Source of the DNA: Blastocatellia bacterium
GTDB lineage: Bacteria; Acidobacteriota; Blastocatellia; UBA7656; JADIYM01
Length of the DNA stretch: 64,000 nt
Direction: 5' to 3'
Assembly (NCBI GenBank): GCA_016705245.1
Contig: JADIYM010000014.1
Span: 124,001-188,000 of the forward strand
Part shown: in pieces, positions 61,014 to 64,000 of the stretch
Layout: the number at the start of each line of letters is the position of its first letter
Position numbering within the stretch: position 1 is the stretch's first letter
Notes under the pieces: generated by a model
Seen by the model: only the letters and a program-made list of their open reading frames with translations
What the model was told of the DNA's origin: nothing
Database searches by the model: none
Position numbers and translations under genes: made by a program

Positions 61014-64000
61014 CTACGGACAGACGCTGTCGAGCAGGTTGCGGTCACGCAACGTCAGGCGGATCGTTCCGCTCACGTTGCGCACCGTCACCGTCCCCGC
61101 CGTCGTCTTGAAGTTCGCATCCATGAAGAACGTCGGGTTCTCGGCGCTGTAGTCGTTGTCGTACGCCCGCAGCCTGATGCCGGGCACGTAGTTGACGAAG
61201 TTCGCCTTTCCGCAGTACGTCGTGTTCGTCGCCACCACCGTGTAGCGCCACACGCCGTACGACGGACTAGCCGGGTTCACCACCATCTGGAACCGGTTCC
61301 CCGTCGCGTCGTCCACCGAGCAGAACCCGAACGCCGCGCCCACCGTCACCGTGAACGTACACGCCGCCGTGTTCCCGCTCGTGTCCGTCGCCGTGCAGGT
61401 CACCGTCGTCGTCCCTTCGTTGAACGTCGAGCCCGACGGCGGCACACACACCGCCGACGCAAGGCCGCAGTTGTCCGTGGCCACCGGCGCCGGGTAGTTC
61501 ACCACCGTCGAGAACGTGCATCCCGTCGTCGTGTCAGTCGTCACCACGATGTTTGCCGGGCACGTGATTGCCGGCAGTTGCGTGTCCTGCACCGTCACGG
61601 TGAAGGCGCACGTTCCCGTGTTCCCCGACGCGTCCGTCGCCGTGCAGTTGACCGTCGTCACGCCGACCGGGAAGGTCGAGCCCGACGCCGGCGCGCACAC
61701 GATCCCGACTCCAGGACAGTTGTCCGTCGCCGTTGCCGTGTAGTTCACCACCGCCGCGCACGTTCCCGCCGCCGCCGGCACCGTGATCGGCGCCGGACAC
61801 GTGGCCACCGGCGCCTGCGTGTCGTTGACCGTCACCGTGAACGAGCACGAGCTCGTGTTGTTCGAGGGGTCCGTCGCCGTGCATGTGACTGTGGTAGCCC
61901 CGATCGGGAACAGCGAGCCCGTCACCGGCACGCACACCACCGTCGTCCCCGGACAGTTGTCCGACGTCGTCGGATCCGCGAACTTCACCGTCGCTCCGCA
62001 CACGTTCGCGTCGTTTGCGACCGTCACGTTCGCCGGACACGTGATCGTCGGCGCCGTCGTGTCCGTCACCGTGATCGTGAACGTACACGTCGTGTCCGGA
62101 CTGTTCGGCGACGCGTCGGTCGCCGTGCAAGTCACCGTCGTCACGCCGACAGGGAACGTCGAGCCCGATGCCGGCAGACAGGACTCCGTCGCGCCCGGAC
62201 AGTTGTCCGTCGCCGTCGGCACCGTGTAGCTCACCGCCGTCGAGCACTGCCCCGGCGTCTTCGGCACCGTCATGTTCGCCGGGCACACAACCGCCGGCGC
62301 CTCGGTGTCCTGCACCGTTACTCCGAACGAACACGTGCCCGTATTGCCCACGGCATCTGTTGCAGTACACGTCACCGTTGTCGTCCCCACCGGGAACGTC
62401 GAGCCACTCGACGGCACACACGCGACCGTCGCCCCTGGGCAGTTGTCCGACGCCGATGACGCAAACGTCACCACCGCCGAGCACTGGCCCGCCCCATTCG
62501 GCACCGTGACCGGCGCCGGACAGTTCGCCACCGGCGCCTGCGTGTCATTTACAGTCACCGTGAATGAACACGTCGGCCCGCTCGTCGTCGAGCAGTTGAC
62601 CGTCGTCGTCCCCACCGCGAAGAACGATCCCGAGGCCGGCGTACACGTCACCGTGCCGCACATCCCCGTCGTCGACGGCGCCGGGAAGTTCACCACCGCG
62701 CCGCACTGGCCCGCCGTATTCGCAACCGTCACGTTCGCCGGACACGTGATCGTGCACGCCGGCTGCACCGTGATCGTGAACGTACACGTTCCGGTGTTTG
62801 CCGCGGCGTCGGTCGCCGTGCACGTCACCGTGGTCACTCCGACCGGGAAAGACGAGCCCGACGCCGGCAGACAGTTGACCGTCGCGCCGGGACAGTTGTC
62901 AGACGCCGTCGGCACGGTGTACGTCACCGTCGCCGAACCCGAGGACGGCGGCGATTCCACCACCGTGATGTTTGCCGGGCAGGTCACCGTCGGCGCCTGC
63001 GTGTCGTTGACCGTCACCGAGAACGAACACGAACCCGTGTTCGACGACGCGTCGGTTGCAGTACAGGTGATCGTGGACACCCCGACCGGGAAGGTCGAGC
63101 CGCTTGCCGGCACACACACGACCGTCGCTCCCGGACAGTTGTCCGAGGCCGTCGGCGTCGTGAAGTTCACCACCGCCGAGCACTGTCCCGCTGTGGCCGC
63201 TGTCGAAATGTTCACCGGACACGTCACGGTCGGCGCCTGCGTGTCGTTGATCGTCACCGTGAACGAGCACGTCCCGTCCGGGCTGTTCGCCGACCCGTCC
63301 GACGCCGTGCACGTCACCGTCGTCGTTCCGACCGGGAACGTCGACCCCGTCGCGGGAACGCAGACCACCGTCACCGGACCCGGGCAATTGTCCGTCCCGG
63401 TCGGCGTCGTGAAGTTCACCACCGCCGAGCACTGCCCCGCCGTGTTCGCCTGCGTGATGTTCGCCGGACACGAGACCGTCGGCGCCTGCGTGTCCTGGAT
63501 CGTCACCGTGAACGAGCACGATCCTGTGTTCGACGACGCGTCGGTTGCGGTGCACGTCACCGTGGTCGAACCCACCGGGAAGGTCGCTCCCGATGCCGGC
63601 ACGCACACGACCGTCGCGCCCGGACAGTTGTCCGTCGCCGTCGGCGTCGTGAAGTTCACCACCGCCGAACACTGGCCCGCCGTGTTGCCCGTCGTGATGT
63701 TCGCCGGACACGAGACCGTCGGCGCCTGCGTGTCCGTCACCGTGACCGTGACCGTACACGTGCCGTCCGGACTGTTCGCCGATGTGTCGCTCGCCGTGCA
63801 CGTCACCGTCGTCGCGCCGATCGGGAAGGTTGAACCCGACGCGGGAACGCAGCTGACCGTCACGACCCCTGGACAGTTGTCGGTACCGGAAGGCGTCGCA
63901 TACGTCACGACCGCGGAGCATTGTCCCGCCGTGGCCGGCATCGTGATGTTCGCCGGACACGTCACCGTTGGGGCCTGCGTGTCCTGGATCGTCACCGTAA
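61014..64000 (-). CDS. HYR-repeat surface protein, 5' end outside the window
   Basis: At least eleven HYR (hyalin) repeats of about 80 residues, each with DTQAPTVTCPANI and TDNCPGA near the start, GSTFPVGTTTVTCTATD in the middle, and CSFTVTV at the end. Repeats 6 and 7 differ most (QPACTITCPAN; NCPAPVTVPNG). After the last repeat a C-terminal domain of about 100 residues (GNRFQMVVNP...GVWRYTVVAT) ends DSVCP. HYR proteins are extracellular adhesion or matrix proteins of Ig-like fold. The frame is still open at base 64000, so the total length is unknown. Confidence 0.93.
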   Translation of the reverse strand, partial: TVTIQDTQAPTVTCPANITMPATAGQCSAVVTYATPSGTDNCPGVVTVSCVPASGSTFPIGATTVTCTASDTSANSPDGTCTVTVTVTDTQAPTVSCPANITTGNTAGQCSAVVNFTTPTATDNCPGATVVCVPASGATFPVGSTTVTCTATDASSNTGSCSFTVTIQDTQAPTVSCPANITQANTAGQCSAVVNFTTPTGTDNCPGPVTVVCVPATGSTFPVGTTTVTCTASDGSANSPDGTCSFTVTINDTQAPTVTCPVNISTAATAGQCSAVVNFTTPTASDNCPGATVVCVPASGSTFPVGVSTITCTATDASSNTGSCSFSVTVNDTQAPTVTCPANITVVESPPSSGSATVTYTVPTASDNCPGATVNCLPASGSSFPVGVTTVTCTATDAAANTGTCTFTITVQPACTITCPANVTVANTAGQCGAVVNFPAPSTTGMCGTVTCTPASGSFFAVGTTTVNCSTTSGPTCSFTVTVNDTQAPVANCPAPVTVPNGAGQCSAVVTFASSASDNCPGATVACVPSSGSTFPVGTTTVTCTATDAVGNTGTCSFGVTVQDTEAPAVVCPANMTVPKTPGQCSTAVSYTVPTATDNCPGATESCLPASGSTFPVGVTTVTCTATDASPNSPDTTCTFTITVTDTTAPTITCPANVTVANDANVCGATVKFADPTTSDNCPGTTVVCVPVTGSLFPIGATTVTCTATDPSNNTSSCSFTVTVNDTQAPVATCPAPITVPAAAGTCAAVVNYTATATDNCPGVGIVCAPASGSTFPVGVTTVNCTATDASGNTGTCAFTVTVQDTQLPAITCPANIVVTTDTTTGCTFSTVVNYPAPVATDNCGLASAVCVPPSGSTFNEGTTTVTCTATDTSGNTAACTFTVTVGAAFGFCSVDDATGNRFQMVVNPASPSYGVWRYTVVATNTTYCGKANFVNYVPGIRLRAYDNDYSAENPTFFMDANFKTTAGTVTVRNVSGTIRLTLRDRNLLDSVCP

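Noticed and set aside
60642..62459. 605-residue plus-strand frame
   Set aside because: Antisense to the HYR repeats, with highly Arg/His-rich content produced by the repeats.
61300..64000. CRISPR-like regular repetition
   Set aside because: The period (about 240 bases) equals the length of one HYR domain in frame. There are no short identical direct repeats with unique spacers.

Overview
This is a GC-rich bacterial window. Two-component kinases with beta-propeller sensors, Ser/Thr kinases with a short acidic N-terminal prodomain, a SUMF1-type protein, VIT/VWA proteins and HYR-repeat surface proteins together suggest Acidobacteriota or a related soil phylum. That placement is inferred from gene content only. 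No rRNA, tRNA or CRISPR was seen.

Layout: 0-9.2 kb holds a propeller hybrid kinase, an SGNH-like protein, a fatty-acid hydroxylase family membrane protein, an OmpR-type regulator/kinase pair and a secreted serine hydrolase. The centrepiece, 9.7-26.1 kb, is a co-directional lipid/polyketide locus. It comprises an acyl-CoA dehydrogenase; an ~8.35 kb megasynthase (KS-AT-KS-ACP-ACP-ACP-KR-DH); a ~5.6 kb single-chain biotin carboxylase-BCCP-central-carboxyltransferase protein with a eukaryote-like layout; and an Sfp-type phosphopantetheinyl transferase that starts at the base after the carboxylase stop. Together these would supply malonyl-type extender, activate the carrier and build a chain. All three carrier domains have Thr where the phosphopantetheine-bearing Ser should be. 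26.2-30.1 kb has a tandem nitroreductase (SagB-like) with a LysR regulator, an HhH-fold protein and an acetyltransferase.

30.1-43.6 kb: a palindromic mobile element carrying an internally deleted REP-associated transposase, an FGE-domain/TPR operon, an archaemetzincin lipoprotein, a double-VWA secreted protein and a Ser/Thr kinase-ATPase-TPR fusion. 43.8-54.5 kb is a signalling and stress region: two paralogous hybrid kinases around an NtrC-type activator, a single-domain receiver, DUF3309, a YflT-like stress protein and two small membrane proteins. 54.7-64 kb: SGNH hydrolase with a thermonuclease, a PATAN response regulator, an AP2-like protein, a VOC protein, DoxX-like membrane proteins and the 3' part of a large HYR-repeat surface protein.

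Two patterns cut across the window. First, several families of intergenic palindromes recur, and in three places they appear to supply the last codons and stop of a gene. Second, about a dozen long genes are broken by single- or two-base indels, many in C, G or T runs. I read these mostly as sequencing/assembly errors rather than decay, and annotate each such gene as one CDS with the break positions given.
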